The notes below the pieces were generated by a model that was not told where the DNA came from, searched no databases, and was given only the letters and a program-made list of their open reading frames with translations. Positions 11,987-21,249 of a stretch of DNA of 64,000 nt are shown here, in pieces (the stretch's first letter is position 1; every line of letters begins with the position of its first letter). The translations under genes and the position numbers were made by a program. This DNA comes from an uncultured Kordiimonas sp. (lineage in GTDB: Bacteria; Pseudomonadota; Alphaproteobacteria; Sphingomonadales; Kordiimonadaceae). Location: NCBI GenBank assembly GCA_947503625.1, contig CANNEK010000005.1, forward strand, positions 1 to 64,000. Direction: 5' to 3'.

Positions 11987-14410
11987 CTAGTCAGACCGCA
12001 AAGCCTCGACCGGATTTGCAACCGCTACCTTCAGCGCGTGCCCTCCAACTGTGAATGCCGCCACCAGTAATGCCAGTATCGCTGCCATGAAAAACGGCGT
12101 TGGCCCAAGCTCAATCGCATGGGTGAACTCCGAAAGCCATTCTTTCGCCAGGTAGGCTGCTGCAGGCCAGGCGATAATATTTGCCACCAGCACCGGCTTG
12201 GAAAAATCCCACAAAATATGCCGGGTAACAGTCATTGAGCTCGCCCCCAGAACCTTGCGCACGCCAATTTCTTTAACCCGCCCAGCTACGGTGAAGGATG
12301 CAAGACCATACAAACCAATGCAGGAAACCAGTATCGACAGGCCAGCAAACAAGGCAAACAATTCTCCCTGACGTTGTTCCTGCTTGTAAAGTCCCGCGAT
12401 GCGGTCATCCATAAACTGTCGTCTGATTGGCCGTTCGCTTATCACTTCCGCCCACTCGGCATCAATCGCAGCCGTTAGCGCGGAAACGTCATTGGTCCGG
12501 AAACGCACAGCTAACAGACGATAGGTATTTTCATCCATAACGTACATGGCGGGCGGCGTGGTTCCTTTAGATGTCCCCCACAAATAGTCTTGCGTAACAC
12601 CGACGATAGTCCGTGTCCCGCCCTGCCCCAGTGTTTTGCCAATTGCTTCCTCCGGTGTGCCCAGGTCCAGGGCCTTAAGAGCCTGCTCGTTCAAAAGAAC
12701 ATTGGAAAATTCGCGGCTTTCACTATCACCGAAGGCCCGGCCTAAATCTGCTGCACGGTCTTTTGTCAATGTTCGGCCGGCAACGAGCCGAACGCCAAAC
12801 GTGTCGAGGAAGTTGTCTCCAATGGATACGCCGCGGATCGCGATTGGTTGCTGTTGCGCTGCGCCATCGATCGTATCAATCCCTTCCATCCAGCCGAAGG
12901 TGCCGCCGGGTGCCTGGTCAATCAAAGCAACACTCGTAACGCCCGATATCGCGGCAATACGATCCCGCAACAATTCCTGATTGGGCTGAACGGCAGGGTG
13001 CCGCAAGCCGCGCAACAACAGCAGGTTTTCTTTCTGATAGCCCGGGTCCATTGACTGGCTATAGTTAATTTGCTGATAAATTACTGTCGCAGTAATCATC
13101 AAACCGATTGCCACAGCAAACTGGGCAGTCACCAAGACCTTGCCCAGCAGGGAAACATTTTTGCTGGCTGACCGACCACCGCGCAGTACGGTAGCCGGTC
13201 GCAAATCTGCCATGATTCTAGCCGGGTAAAAACCGGCCCCCAGCGCAACCATCAGAACAAGCCCGAGCAGCCCGAAAACAAAAGCGGGTGTAGCGAGTGT
13301 GCCAAGGTCCATTAATTTTGCGACAAAATTGTTGAACCATACAAGCGATGCTTCCGTTATCACCAGCGCCAGCATCAACGATATAACAACTGTCATCAAG
13401 GTTTCGTTGAGCAGCAGGTTAATGATGTTACGGCGGCCCGCGCCGAACACCTTCCGAACGGCAACCTCTCGCGCACGCACCATGGTACGACTGATGGACA
13501 TGTTCATGAAGTTGAAGGTGGCAATTGACAGGATCACAAACGCAATTGCTCCAAAACCCTGCAGCATCAACGGATCACCTGCGTCAGATGCCGCTGTATC
13601 AAAATGCACATTTTCCATGGCAATCAGGTTGAAATTATACTGTTCGCTCATGGCGATACCGGGTGCCGGGCTCTCCTGGTGCCGATCGACGAATTCGGAC
13701 AGAACTGCTCGCATCTGTTCGGGCGCAACGCCAGCTGCCAGCTGGATGTAACTGTTGAACCCAATTGCCCACCACCCGTCATCCTCGGATACCAGACTGC
13801 GATTGCCCGGCATCAAAGGGAAAAGCATGCTCGGCCTTATGTGGGTATTTTCGGGAAAATCACGATAGACCGCGCCAATGCGGTAATCCTTCCCGTCATC
13901 CAGCGTAATGATTTTACCCCTGGCCTCGTCCGCACCAAAGTAGCGAACAGCCATGCTTTCGGAAATGGCAACCGTTGACGCATCGGGCTGGGCTGTCGCC
14001 GCACTTCCCTCTCGATAATCCAGCGGGAACATATCGAAAAAGCTCTGATCAGCGCGGTATATAGTTTCGTTAGCTGTGTGGTCACCAACCGTCACCGTGG
14101 ATACAGACCGCATCAAGCGTGCGCTTTCGGCAATTAGTTCAGGATAATCGGCCTTCAAACCCGGCGCGCTGGCTCCTGCCGTCAACGGGTTATCACTAGC
14201 TCCTCTCCCCGGGAAGCTGGTATGCAGTTCCATTTTATATATGGAACCAGACTGACTGAGATAACTGTCGTATGTCAGTTCATCCCAGATATAGAGGCTA
14301 ATCAACAGCACAGCAGACAAACCAACGGACAAGCCCGCAATATTCACCACCGAAAACACTTTATGCCTGACCAGGTTTCTAAACGAAACCGACAGATAGT
14401 TTTTAAGCAT
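11987..14410 (-). CDS. MacB/FtsX-type ABC transporter permease
   Basis: An 807-residue permease with the double MacB/FtsX arrangement. The start (MLKNYLSVSFRNLVRHK) leads into TM1 (VVNIAGLSVGLSAVLLISLYI). A periplasmic core domain, three helices with the family signature IATFNFMNMSISRTMVRAREVAVRKVFGAGRR, then a second TM, a second periplasmic domain and a last triplet (GLYGLASFTVAGRVKEIGVRKVLGAS) follow. Such proteins couple ATP hydrolysis in the cytoplasm to periplasmic events. ATG 14410 is chosen because GAGG lies nine bases upstream and homologues start this way; ATG 14419 and 14425 are alternatives. No ATPase gene is adjacent. Confidence 0.9.
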   Translation of the reverse strand: MLKNYLSVSFRNLVRHKVFSVVNIAGLSVGLSAVLLISLYIWDELTYDSYLSQSGSIYKMELHTSFPGRGASDNPLTAGASAPGLKADYPELIAESARLMRSVSTVTVGDHTANETIYRADQSFFDMFPLDYREGSAATAQPDASTVAISESMAVRYFGADEARGKIITLDDGKDYRIGAVYRDFPENTHIRPSMLFPLMPGNRSLVSEDDGWWAIGFNSYIQLAAGVAPEQMRAVLSEFVDRHQESPAPGIAMSEQYNFNLIAMENVHFDTAASDAGDPLMLQGFGAIAFVILSIATFNFMNMSISRTMVRAREVAVRKVFGAGRRNIINLLLNETLMTVVISLMLALVITEASLVWFNNFVAKLMDLGTLATPAFVFGLLGLVLMVALGAGFYPARIMADLRPATVLRGGRSASKNVSLLGKVLVTAQFAVAIGLMITATVIYQQINYSQSMDPGYQKENLLLLRGLRHPAVQPNQELLRDRIAAISGVTSVALIDQAPGGTFGWMEGIDTIDGAAQQQPIAIRGVSIGDNFLDTFGVRLVAGRTLTKDRAADLGRAFGDSESREFSNVLLNEQALKALDLGTPEEAIGKTLGQGGTRTIVGVTQDYLWGTSKGTTPPAMYVMDENTYRLLAVRFRTNDVSALTAAIDAEWAEVISERPIRRQFMDDRIAGLYKQEQRQGELFALFAGLSILVSCIGLYGLASFTVAGRVKEIGVRKVLGASSMTVTRHILWDFSKPVLVANIIAWPAAAYLAKEWLSEFTHAIELGPTPFFMAAILALLVAAFTVGGHALKVAVANPVEALRSD

Positions 14411-14663
14411 TTCAATCATCCTCATCAGATGCCCCGCCTGACGGTTCACGGCGCATCGGAAGTATTTAGCAACTATCCGCAAGGAACATGCCGAAACAGC
14501 ATTCTTGTTTTCCTGTTTTTTTCCAATGCCTTGGCAACTCCTCACGCCTTGAGTAAACTATAGTCGTGTTCAAATACGTACAACAATTGTCCAGAAACGA
14601 ACACTGATTGCCACTGGTCTTTTCGGTTGCTAGGGTCAGCAAGTGCGGGGGAGGAGAAATTCT

Positions 14664-15752
14664 GTGAACAGGAAAAAGCTGCTGGTCGGTTCTGGGGTTC
14701 TGGTGATGCTTTTGAGCGGCGTGTTGCTGGAAACACTTTATAGCGCTGGTGTATTTCGCACAATCGAACCCCATTATACCGGCATATGCACTCGCGTTGA
14801 CGGCGTGGTAGGCGCTGAAGACATCACCATCGACCCGGTCTCCGGTATCGCATATATCTCGGCGATGGACCGGCGAACGCTGGCCGCAACAGGTGAGCAT
14901 CTGGGGGGCATATATACTTATGTGCCCGGGACGTTTGAAACCCCCGTCGAGCTCACCCATGATTATCAGGGGAACTTTCACCCGCACGGCATAGACCTCT
15001 GGCAAGACAAATCGACCGGCAATGACCGCCTGTTTGTCATTAATCATCCGCCTGCCGTCGATACAGATGATACTGGCCCGCGACAAACCAGCCAGATTGA
15101 CATATTTGATGTTACGCTTGCCGGGTTGCAGCATGTTCGTTCGGTGAAGCCAAACGAGCCCGTCAGTCTCAACGATATTACAGCAGCAGGCGCAGACAGT
15201 TTTTACGCATCAATTGATCAGGGCAGCACCACTCCGCTGGGCCGCACTCTTGAGGTATATGGCCGATTGGCGCGCGCCGGCGTTTTGTATGGCAAGGGTG
15301 AAGCAACGCGCAAGGAAGTAGGCGGCCTTGTTTATGCCAACGGCGTACAGCTGAATAGCGACGGCTCAAGGCTCTATGTCGCTGAAACGACGGGAAAACG
15401 CCTGTCAACGTATGCAGTTGATCCCCGATTTGGCGCCCTGGCGCCTATCACGGAACTGGATCTGGATTCAGGCCTCGACAACATTGAGATAGCGGATGAC
15501 GGAACACTCTGGATCGTATCGCACCCAAAGACATTCGACTTTCTGGCGCATGCGGGTGACGCAAAAAAACGCTCGCCTTCCCAGATATTCACCGTGAAGA
15601 CCGACGGCGATCAGTTGGTAGCGCGGGAGATTTATCTCAACGACGGTGATCCCATTTCAGGCGCTAGTGTCGCCGCACCGTATAAAGATCGTTTCCTAAT
15701 TGGTTCGGTGTTCGAGCCTTTTATTCTCGACTGCTCGATACCCTCAGACTAG
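14664..15752 (+). CDS. Paraoxonase/arylesterase-like beta-propeller protein
   Basis: One N-terminal membrane or signal helix (about residues 3-25) is followed by a six-bladed propeller of the SMP-30/paraoxonase kind. Motifs that match paraoxonases are GAEDITIDP near the start, HPHGIDLW, VSLNDITAAGADSFYAS, NGVQLNSDGSRLYVAET and LDNIEIADDGTLWI; in that family the Glu, Asn and Asp residues of these strands bind calcium. The probable activity is hydrolysis of lactones or aryl esters. GTG 14664 is chosen as start because GAGGAG lies seven bases upstream; a GTG at 14643 would be longer. The stop overlaps that of the next, convergent gene by 4 bases. Confidence 0.82.
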   Translation: MNRKKLLVGSGVLVMLLSGVLLETLYSAGVFRTIEPHYTGICTRVDGVVGAEDITIDPVSGIAYISAMDRRTLAATGEHLGGIYTYVPGTFETPVELTHDYQGNFHPHGIDLWQDKSTGNDRLFVINHPPAVDTDDTGPRQTSQIDIFDVTLAGLQHVRSVKPNEPVSLNDITAAGADSFYASIDQGSTTPLGRTLEVYGRLARAGVLYGKGEATRKEVGGLVYANGVQLNSDGSRLYVAETTGKRLSTYAVDPRFGALAPITELDLDSGLDNIEIADDGTLWIVSHPKTFDFLAHAGDAKKRSPSQIFTVKTDGDQLVAREIYLNDGDPISGASVAAPYKDRFLIGSVFEPFILDCSIPSD

Positions 15753-16120
15753 ACCGCAAGACCCATGGCCCCCGCGAGCGAAATGGCACCAAACAGGACC
15801 CATTGCGGCATGTCCTTGAAGCTTTGTTTCTTCCAAAGGATCAAGCCAATACCCCAAAAGGTGAAAGTAATCGCCAGCAGTTCGGCCACAACAGCAGCCT
15901 CAACAGCAGCAGGGCTTACCGCGGCCCACGCAAACGAGAGCGTCATGACAGCAAGCATCGCGGAAACAAGGTGCCAGCAGAAATAGTTGGTATATTTGGG
16001 GACATCATGAATATCGCTCGCACGCAGTAGCGGTGCGGCGATCGTCTTGCCACCAAAATAACAATGAATGAACGTTGTGATGCCGCACATTGCGGCAGCA
16101 GACATCAAATAGATATTCAT
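15749..16120 (-). CDS. Small four-helix membrane protein, unknown
   Basis: The 123-residue product is almost all hydrophobic with four predicted membrane helices (about residues 3-20, 45-66, 72-95, 103-122). A conserved-looking HCYFGG motif follows helix 1 and an FCWHL motif opens helix 2, so histidines may lie in the membrane. I cannot assign a function. It is transcribed in the same direction as the GST gene but is separated from it by a strong terminator, so it likely has its own promoter. Confidence 0.65.
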   Translation of the reverse strand: MNIYLMSAAAMCGITTFIHCYFGGKTIAAPLLRASDIHDVPKYTNYFCWHLVSAMLAVMTLSFAWAAVSPAAVEAAVVAELLAITFTFWGIGLILWKKQSFKDMPQWVLFGAISLAGAMGLAV

Positions 16121-16157
16121 GGTTCTGGTCTCCTCAAAGAAGCGACCCTGAAGCTAC

Positions 16158-16186
16158 AAAAAACCTCATTCCCTTGAGAATGAGGT
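16158..16186 (-). terminator. Intrinsic terminator of the GST gene
   Basis: An 8-bp perfect stem (CCTCATTC and GAATGAGG, 6-base loop) is flanked by six A on the plus strand, which gives a hairpin plus T6 in the minus direction. It lies about 55 bases past the GST stop. Confidence 0.88.
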
Positions 16187-16240
16187 CATATGTCACGGGT
16201 GAGACCAGATGACGCGCCGGCTCCCTCTGCTGACAGGGTG

Positions 16241-16876
16241 TCAGCCCTTTTTTGGACCCATCGAGTATTCGCCGCCACGCTCCAGGCCGCGCTGGTAAGC
16301 AGGGCGTGCATGCATCCGGTCAACATAGGCCTTGAGGTTCGGGAAATGCTCCAGACCCCCCGATGCGTTCATGGCTTCCAGAGGAAACAGCATCTGAATA
16401 TCCGCACCTGTAAGCTTGTCGCCCGCGAAAAATTCTTTTTCACCCAGTCCTTTGGCCGAATAGCTGAAATGGTTCACAATTTCGCTCTGAATGCGTGGGG
16501 CCAACGGTTCTGCAGCATCCCCTAGGCGGCTGGTGTACAAACGCAGTAGCAAAGGCAGCATAAGCGAACCTTCCGCATAATGCATCCACTCAATATAGGT
16601 CCAATAATCCGCGTCTGTTGGCTCAAGGGAGAATGCGCCCTTGCCATAGGTCCGAGCCAAATATTCAACAATCGCACCTGACTCGGCTATTTTTACGTCG
16701 CCGTCCTCCAGCACAGGCGATTTACCGAGCGGATGAACCTCTTTCAGGCTATCAGGTGCCAGGTTGGTTTCAAGGTCACGGGTGTAATTGATGATTTCAT
16801 AGTCACACCCGAGTTCCTCCAGGAACCACAAAACGCGCTGCGAACGACTGTTGTTAAGATGATGAATTTTTATCAT
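16241..16876 (-). CDS. Glutathione S-transferase
   Basis: A 211-residue cytosolic GST that would conjugate glutathione to electrophiles or act as a peroxidase. The N-terminal thioredoxin-like half (residues 1-78) contains NNSRSQRVLWFLEELG, the usual active-site segment with a Ser in place of Tyr, and the cis-Pro/glutathione-binding segment GKSPVLEDGDVKIAESGAIVEYL. The C-terminal half is helical. ATG 16876 has AGGAG seven bases upstream; the longer frame would need a TTG. A terminator follows. Confidence 0.92.
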   Translation of the reverse strand: MIKIHHLNNSRSQRVLWFLEELGCDYEIINYTRDLETNLAPDSLKEVHPLGKSPVLEDGDVKIAESGAIVEYLARTYGKGAFSLEPTDADYWTYIEWMHYAEGSLMLPLLLRLYTSRLGDAAEPLAPRIQSEIVNHFSYSAKGLGEKEFFAGDKLTGADIQMLFPLEAMNASGGLEHFPNLKAYVDRMHARPAYQRGLERGGEYSMGPKKG

Positions 16877-16946
16877 AACCGGCTCCTGTTTTTGAACGTT
16901 ATGCAAGAGTTAGATCGATTGCCTGCAGAAGAAAGCCGTACCGACC

Positions 16947-18449
16947 CTAATTCTCCCCAAAAGTCTGTAACAGGTATATAGCAAGAGCCTCTGAGTTCCC
17001 GCGATCAAGTTCAAACGCAGGCATCGGGCCCGGCGGTGCAGCAAAAAGCGCCACCAAGGCACCCACGTCATAACGGCTGGCAAGTCCCTTCAACTCCTTC
17101 GCCTGCACACCTTCTGTCGTGGCGGCCGGGTCGTGACACGCAGCACAACCATTTTCCTGATAAACCTCAGCACCATTTTCCGCCATCGCGAACAGGGTCA
17201 TTTCGTCAAAATCCGCTAACGGATCAGCGATAGTCTTCTCCGCCATTGCAAAACCCGGCACTGGAATATCACCCCATCCAACCTTGTAAATCACGCCAGC
17301 ATAATCGTCGGAAATATAGATGCCACCACGCGCATCAAATGCCATCTCAACCGGGCGCCCGATCACATCTTCGTTCAACTCAAAGCCCGTCAGGAAGTCC
17401 CGTTCTTCAACGGTACCCTGCTCGTTAAAATGCAGGGAAACAACCTTGTAGCCCGCCAGTTCGCTGCGATTCCATGATCCATGCAGTGCAGCGAGCGCTG
17501 CTGTTTCATAGCCCGGCGGGGCTGTTTCCGGATCAAAAAAGCGAATGCCAAGCGGTGCCCGGTGCGCACCGAAGCCATGCACCAAAGGTTTCGACGCTGT
17601 CACTTTATCTTCATTTCCCGAGCCAAAATCAGGATCGGGCTGTTGATCGTCATAGGCATAAGGCCAGCCATAATCTGCACCATCTTCTACCAGATTCAGC
17701 TCACAGTGAGGTGTATCATCTCCCAAAAGATCTCGTCCGTTATCTGTGGCGTAGAGGCCGCCAGTACGGGGATTCCAATCAAAACCAACACTATTCCTGA
17801 GGCCGGTCGCAAAAGTACGGGCATCCGTGCCGTTCGGGTTCATAACCAGCATGCTGGCGCGGTAAGGCTGTTCTTCAATGCATACATTGCAACTGGAGCC
17901 CACCGACACATAAAGCTTGCCGTCCGGGCCAACACCAACCGTGCGTGTTCGGTGGTTCCCTCCTGGCGGCATGCCATCAAAAACGGTTTCAAGTGTCCCG
18001 AGCGAGCGGCTGCTCGCATCATAGGGCGCGCGCAGGATACGCTCTGTTTCAGCGATATAGAGCATACCGTCAGCCAGGGCGATACCATGAGGCCAATCAA
18101 GCCCTTTCGCCAATATGGTCCGCCCGTCCGCAGCTCCGTCACTGTTTTCATCCCGATGCAGCAGAACAACCTCGCCAGGGCGCATGCTGGCTGCGAGTAC
18201 ATCACCGCTGGCGGTAACGGCAATACTGCGCACGTTATTCACATCGCTGGCAAAAATACCGATGCGGAAACCCTCTGGTAGTTTGAAACGTTTTGCCATC
18301 ACGTCTGCCGCTGGCGCCCCCAACTGCTTGCCAGTCATGAAATCCAGAAGCGGTCCCCTGATTGCCAGATTGGACGGCCAGAAAAGCCATAAACCGGCGA
18401 TGGCAAGAACCATCGCAACCGAAAACCACTTGAGAATTTTTTTGAGCAT
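16947..18449 (-). CDS. Sugar (sorbosone-type) dehydrogenase with C-terminal cytochrome c
   Basis: A 500-residue exported oxidoreductase. A single N-terminal helix (about residues 8-24) leads into a six-bladed propeller of the PQQ-dependent glucose/sorbosone dehydrogenase family (FKLPEGFRIGIFASDVNNVRSIAV, NHRTRTVGVGPDGKLYVSVGSSCNVC, GLRNSVGFDWNPRTGGLYATDNGRD). A c-type heme site GCAACH near the C terminus would carry electrons onward to the respiratory chain. ATG 18449 has GGAG eight bases upstream and opens with MLKKILKWF; longer frames upstream read through the divergent promoter. It is divergent from the LD-carboxypeptidase gene. The true cofactor and sugar are not proven by sequence. Confidence 0.88.
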   Translation of the reverse strand: MLKKILKWFSVAMVLAIAGLWLFWPSNLAIRGPLLDFMTGKQLGAPAADVMAKRFKLPEGFRIGIFASDVNNVRSIAVTASGDVLAASMRPGEVVLLHRDENSDGAADGRTILAKGLDWPHGIALADGMLYIAETERILRAPYDASSRSLGTLETVFDGMPPGGNHRTRTVGVGPDGKLYVSVGSSCNVCIEEQPYRASMLVMNPNGTDARTFATGLRNSVGFDWNPRTGGLYATDNGRDLLGDDTPHCELNLVEDGADYGWPYAYDDQQPDPDFGSGNEDKVTASKPLVHGFGAHRAPLGIRFFDPETAPPGYETAALAALHGSWNRSELAGYKVVSLHFNEQGTVEERDFLTGFELNEDVIGRPVEMAFDARGGIYISDDYAGVIYKVGWGDIPVPGFAMAEKTIADPLADFDEMTLFAMAENGAEVYQENGCAACHDPAATTEGVQAKELKGLASRYDVGALVALFAAPPGPMPAFELDRGNSEALAIYLLQTFGEN

Positions 18450-18566
18450 CTGCGCGTCTCCCCTTGCTCCAAGCCTAGACTTTTGTGTGAATTGCAGCAA
18501 GCGAGCAAACAAAAGCGCTGGCAACATCCAGCGATGTTTGTCACAAATGCCACAAGGGGAGATGAC

Positions 18567-19604
18567 ATGAAAAGACGCACATTTCTGACAGGTACAACTG
18601 CAACATTGGCGGCGGGTATCGCTGCAAGCTTCGCGCCCGCAACGGCACGGCAAGCGACTGTGAAACCGGCGGCACTGAAGCCCGGCGACGAAGTCCGGCT
18701 TATCGCCCCGGCAGGCGCGATCTTTGATAGAGTTCGGCTTGAAATTGCGGCAGAAAATATGATGGGCCTTGGCCTGAAGCCGACAATGGGCAGCTTTGTA
18801 CGCGAAAGGCACGGTTATTTTGCCGGCACCGACGAAGAACGTGCTGTAGACATCATGGCTGCGTTCGAGGACCGGAACACAAAAGCAGTATTTGCATTAA
18901 CCGGTGGCTGGGGTGCTGCACGCACACTGCCACATCTGGATTTCGACATGATCAGGGTCAACCCGAAGATCGTGATCGGCTACAGCGACATCACCGCCTT
19001 GCTGAACGCAGTGCATACCAAAACCGGCATGACAACTTTTCATGGGCCCAATGGTACGTCGAGGTGGCGCCCTGCAGTGGTGGAAATGGCAAAACAGATT
19101 CTGTTTGAAGGAAAAAGCCCAACGATAAAAAATCCGGTGCCAAACTATGACAGCCTGGCGCAACATCGGCTGCGGGTCCAAACCGTGGTTCCGGGGCAGA
19201 CCGAGGGGGTTTTGGTAGGCGGCAACCTGACGGTGTTAACGGCGCTGGCGGGGTCACCCTACATGCCGGATATGACGGACAAGATACTGTTTCTCGAAGA
19301 TGTCGGCGAGGCCATTTACCGTGTCGACCGCATGTTATCGACATTGCAGCTGTCCGGTGCTCTTGAGAAAGCGAGTGGAATAGTTTTTGGCGGTTTTACA
19401 GATGTCGGGAACGACGGGGACGGCTACGGCGCTTTCGCCCTGATGGATATTTTTGAGCACTATGCCGGAATTGCAAATGTGCCCGCGTTTTATGGCGCAC
19501 CGTTTGGGCATGTCGCCAGCAATGGCATCATGCCAATTGGAACGCGCGCCCGGCTGGACGCAGACGCAGGGACAATCAGCTTGCTGGAGCCCTCGGTCTC
19601 GTGA
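18567..19604 (+). CDS. Exported LD-carboxypeptidase (S66 family), Tat signal
   Basis: Peptidase family S66 enzymes cut the terminal D-Ala from murein tetrapeptides during cell-wall recycling. The core begins at KPGDEVRLIAPAG; the nucleophile Ser is in GYSDIT, the Glu in FLEDVGE and the His in APFGHVASN, the usual Ser-Glu-His set. Unlike cytoplasmic LdcA, the protein starts with a twin-arginine signal (KRRTFLTG followed by an Ala-rich helix to ATARQ). GGGGAG lies six bases before the ATG. Its 3' end overlaps the convergent DUF2306 gene by 29 bases. Confidence 0.9.
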   Translation: MKRRTFLTGTTATLAAGIAASFAPATARQATVKPAALKPGDEVRLIAPAGAIFDRVRLEIAAENMMGLGLKPTMGSFVRERHGYFAGTDEERAVDIMAAFEDRNTKAVFALTGGWGAARTLPHLDFDMIRVNPKIVIGYSDITALLNAVHTKTGMTTFHGPNGTSRWRPAVVEMAKQILFEGKSPTIKNPVPNYDSLAQHRLRVQTVVPGQTEGVLVGGNLTVLTALAGSPYMPDMTDKILFLEDVGEAIYRVDRMLSTLQLSGALEKASGIVFGGFTDVGNDGDGYGAFALMDIFEHYAGIANVPAFYGAPFGHVASNGIMPIGTRARLDADAGTISLLEPSVS

Positions 19605-20196
19605 TTGAAGGAGACCGCCTGACATACCATTCAGCCCACAAGATGTTTGGCACCCAGCAACCCCACGCGATCAGGACGTAAACGTCTTTAAAATCATACC
19701 CGAACAACGGTATCAACACACCAAGCTGCAGGCGCAGCGTGACGGCAGCGAATGTCAACGAATAGGACCTGATCATCCAGCGACGGTGTTCGGCATAGCG
19801 GCCAACCCGTGCATGGTAGAAGGCAACCGCCGTTGTCATCAGCCAAAAGATGCCCAACAGGAAAAAGCCAACACCTGAAGGGGCGCCGCCGATTGTGTCG
19901 AAAGACATCTTTATCCCGGCCACACCCGCCAAGATACAGCAGGCAACGTAGATACGCCCCAAAACCCGGTGCCAGCCGGCTCGCAAACCCGGCGCTGTCG
20001 GGCCAAACTGAAGCATGCCGATGATCAAAGCAACCGGGCCAAACAGGAAATGCCCATACATGGCAAATGGCCTGTCAGCAAAATGATGCTTCATCGCCGA
20101 ATTTTCGGCAAATCCGGGCAAAAGTGCAAACATCAGGGCATATCCACCAACACCGATCACCAATATCGTGAGTGACCACCAGAGCGCTCTGGTCAT
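19576..20196 (-). CDS. DUF2306 family membrane protein
   Basis: A 206-residue protein with about six membrane helices. The pattern FADRPFAMYGHFLFGPVALIIGMLQF, LRAGWHRVLGRIYVACC and the helix with HRRWMIRSYSLTFAAVTLRL match the DUF2306 family, whose conserved histidines suggest heme or redox-linked function, though no role is established. The 3' end overlaps ldcA-like gene by 29 bases on the opposite strand. It has its own promoter region shared with the divergent CPBP protease gene. Confidence 0.8.
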   Translation of the reverse strand: MTRALWWSLTILVIGVGGYALMFALLPGFAENSAMKHHFADRPFAMYGHFLFGPVALIIGMLQFGPTAPGLRAGWHRVLGRIYVACCILAGVAGIKMSFDTIGGAPSGVGFFLLGIFWLMTTAVAFYHARVGRYAEHRRWMIRSYSLTFAAVTLRLQLGVLIPLFGYDFKDVYVLIAWGCWVPNILWAEWYVRRSPSITRPRAPAS

Positions 20197-20331
20197 AAGT
20201 TCAGCCCTTTCAACAAGATATATGCATCAAAGCGACTTTAATCTTCGTACATCAATGAATATATCTGAAAGTAACAAAAATCATTTTAAGAAAATGACAG
20301 ATCGTCGATAGATCGCAGGGGGGATAAACCG

Positions 20332-21249
20332 ATGATGCTCACAAAAAGCATTTTTAATGACGAACCGGCTCAAGGCTGGCTTCCGTGGGGTGCATTGGCG
20401 CCTGTTATTACGCTATTTTTTATCGTAGGGCTGCTGATAGCTTCTGACGCGCTGGTTTTGCGGCCATTGGGTCTCGTGGATGCAGAATCAGAGCCAACCA
20501 GCACATATGGCCTGGTGGCAATGCTGGCTTTTTCCTTCGGGCTTGTCGGGCTTTTGTTTTGCGCGTGGATAAAGGTGGTAGAACGCAGGTCTTTCGCAAG
20601 CGTTGGCCTGAGCGCTGTAGGATGGAAAAAGACCTTTCTCGGCGGTCACGGCATTGGTATCTTCATGGTACTGGCAACCGTCGGGCTGATAGGTGCTTTT
20701 GGCGGATATGAGGTCGGCTCTGTCGCGCCGGCGTTTTCGTCGTCAACAGCCCTGTTCCAGATCACTTTGTTGCTGTTCGGCTTTGCCATTCAATCCAGCG
20801 TGGAGGAGTTTGTGTTCCGCGGCTGGCTGATGTCGGTACTCACGAAAAAATTCAATCTACTGGCTGCTGTCATCATTAGCTCTGCGCTGTTTTCCTTCAT
20901 GCATTTCAATCCAGCGAACCCATGGTACGACAACGTCAACACGCTGATATTTGCACTGTTTGCCAGCGCATGGGTGATTAAAACAGGTAATGTCTGGGGC
21001 GCAATGGGTTGGCACGCAGGCTGGAACTGGTTCACGGCCGTTGGCTTTGAAGTGCCAATCACCGGGCTTGATACCAAGACACCGGCCCTCATTGTGCAAC
21101 TGGCACCCTCCGGCCCCAATTGGCTTCACGGCGGAACAACAGGACCGGAAGGCAGCCTTATCTGCTCTGCCATTTTACTGGCCGGAACCCTGTATTGGTT
21201 ATGGTCTGCAAAAACAGACAGGCGGGCAGAACCATCAACACCCGCCTAA
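20332..21249 (+). CDS. CPBP family intramembrane glutamic endopeptidase
   Basis: A 305-residue membrane protein with about eight helices belonging to the CAAX protease/bacteriocin-processing (Rce1-like, ABI) family. The diagnostic motif 1 is EEFVFRG (EExxxR), motif 2 is FSFMHFNP (FxxxH) and motif 3 is the late HAGWNWF. The three motifs place Glu, His and Asn/His in the membrane active site. Substrates of the bacterial members are mostly unknown. It ends with a 4-base stop overlap with the convergent BtuF-like gene. Confidence 0.9.
   Translation: MMLTKSIFNDEPAQGWLPWGALAPVITLFFIVGLLIASDALVLRPLGLVDAESEPTSTYGLVAMLAFSFGLVGLLFCAWIKVVERRSFASVGLSAVGWKKTFLGGHGIGIFMVLATVGLIGAFGGYEVGSVAPAFSSSTALFQITLLLFGFAIQSSVEEFVFRGWLMSVLTKKFNLLAAVIISSALFSFMHFNPANPWYDNVNTLIFALFASAWVIKTGNVWGAMGWHAGWNWFTAVGFEVPITGLDTKTPALIVQLAPSGPNWLHGGTTGPEGSLICSAILLAGTLYWLWSAKTDRRAEPSTPA

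Noticed and set aside
14466-15134. Minus-strand frame of 222 residues
   Set aside because: It is antisense to the paraoxonase-like gene and lacks any recognisable feature or ribosome site.
17481-18281. Long plus-strand frame of 266 residues
   Set aside because: It lies opposite the sugar dehydrogenase, which has family motifs and a heme site; the composition of the opposite frame is Arg/His/Ser-rich with no fold.
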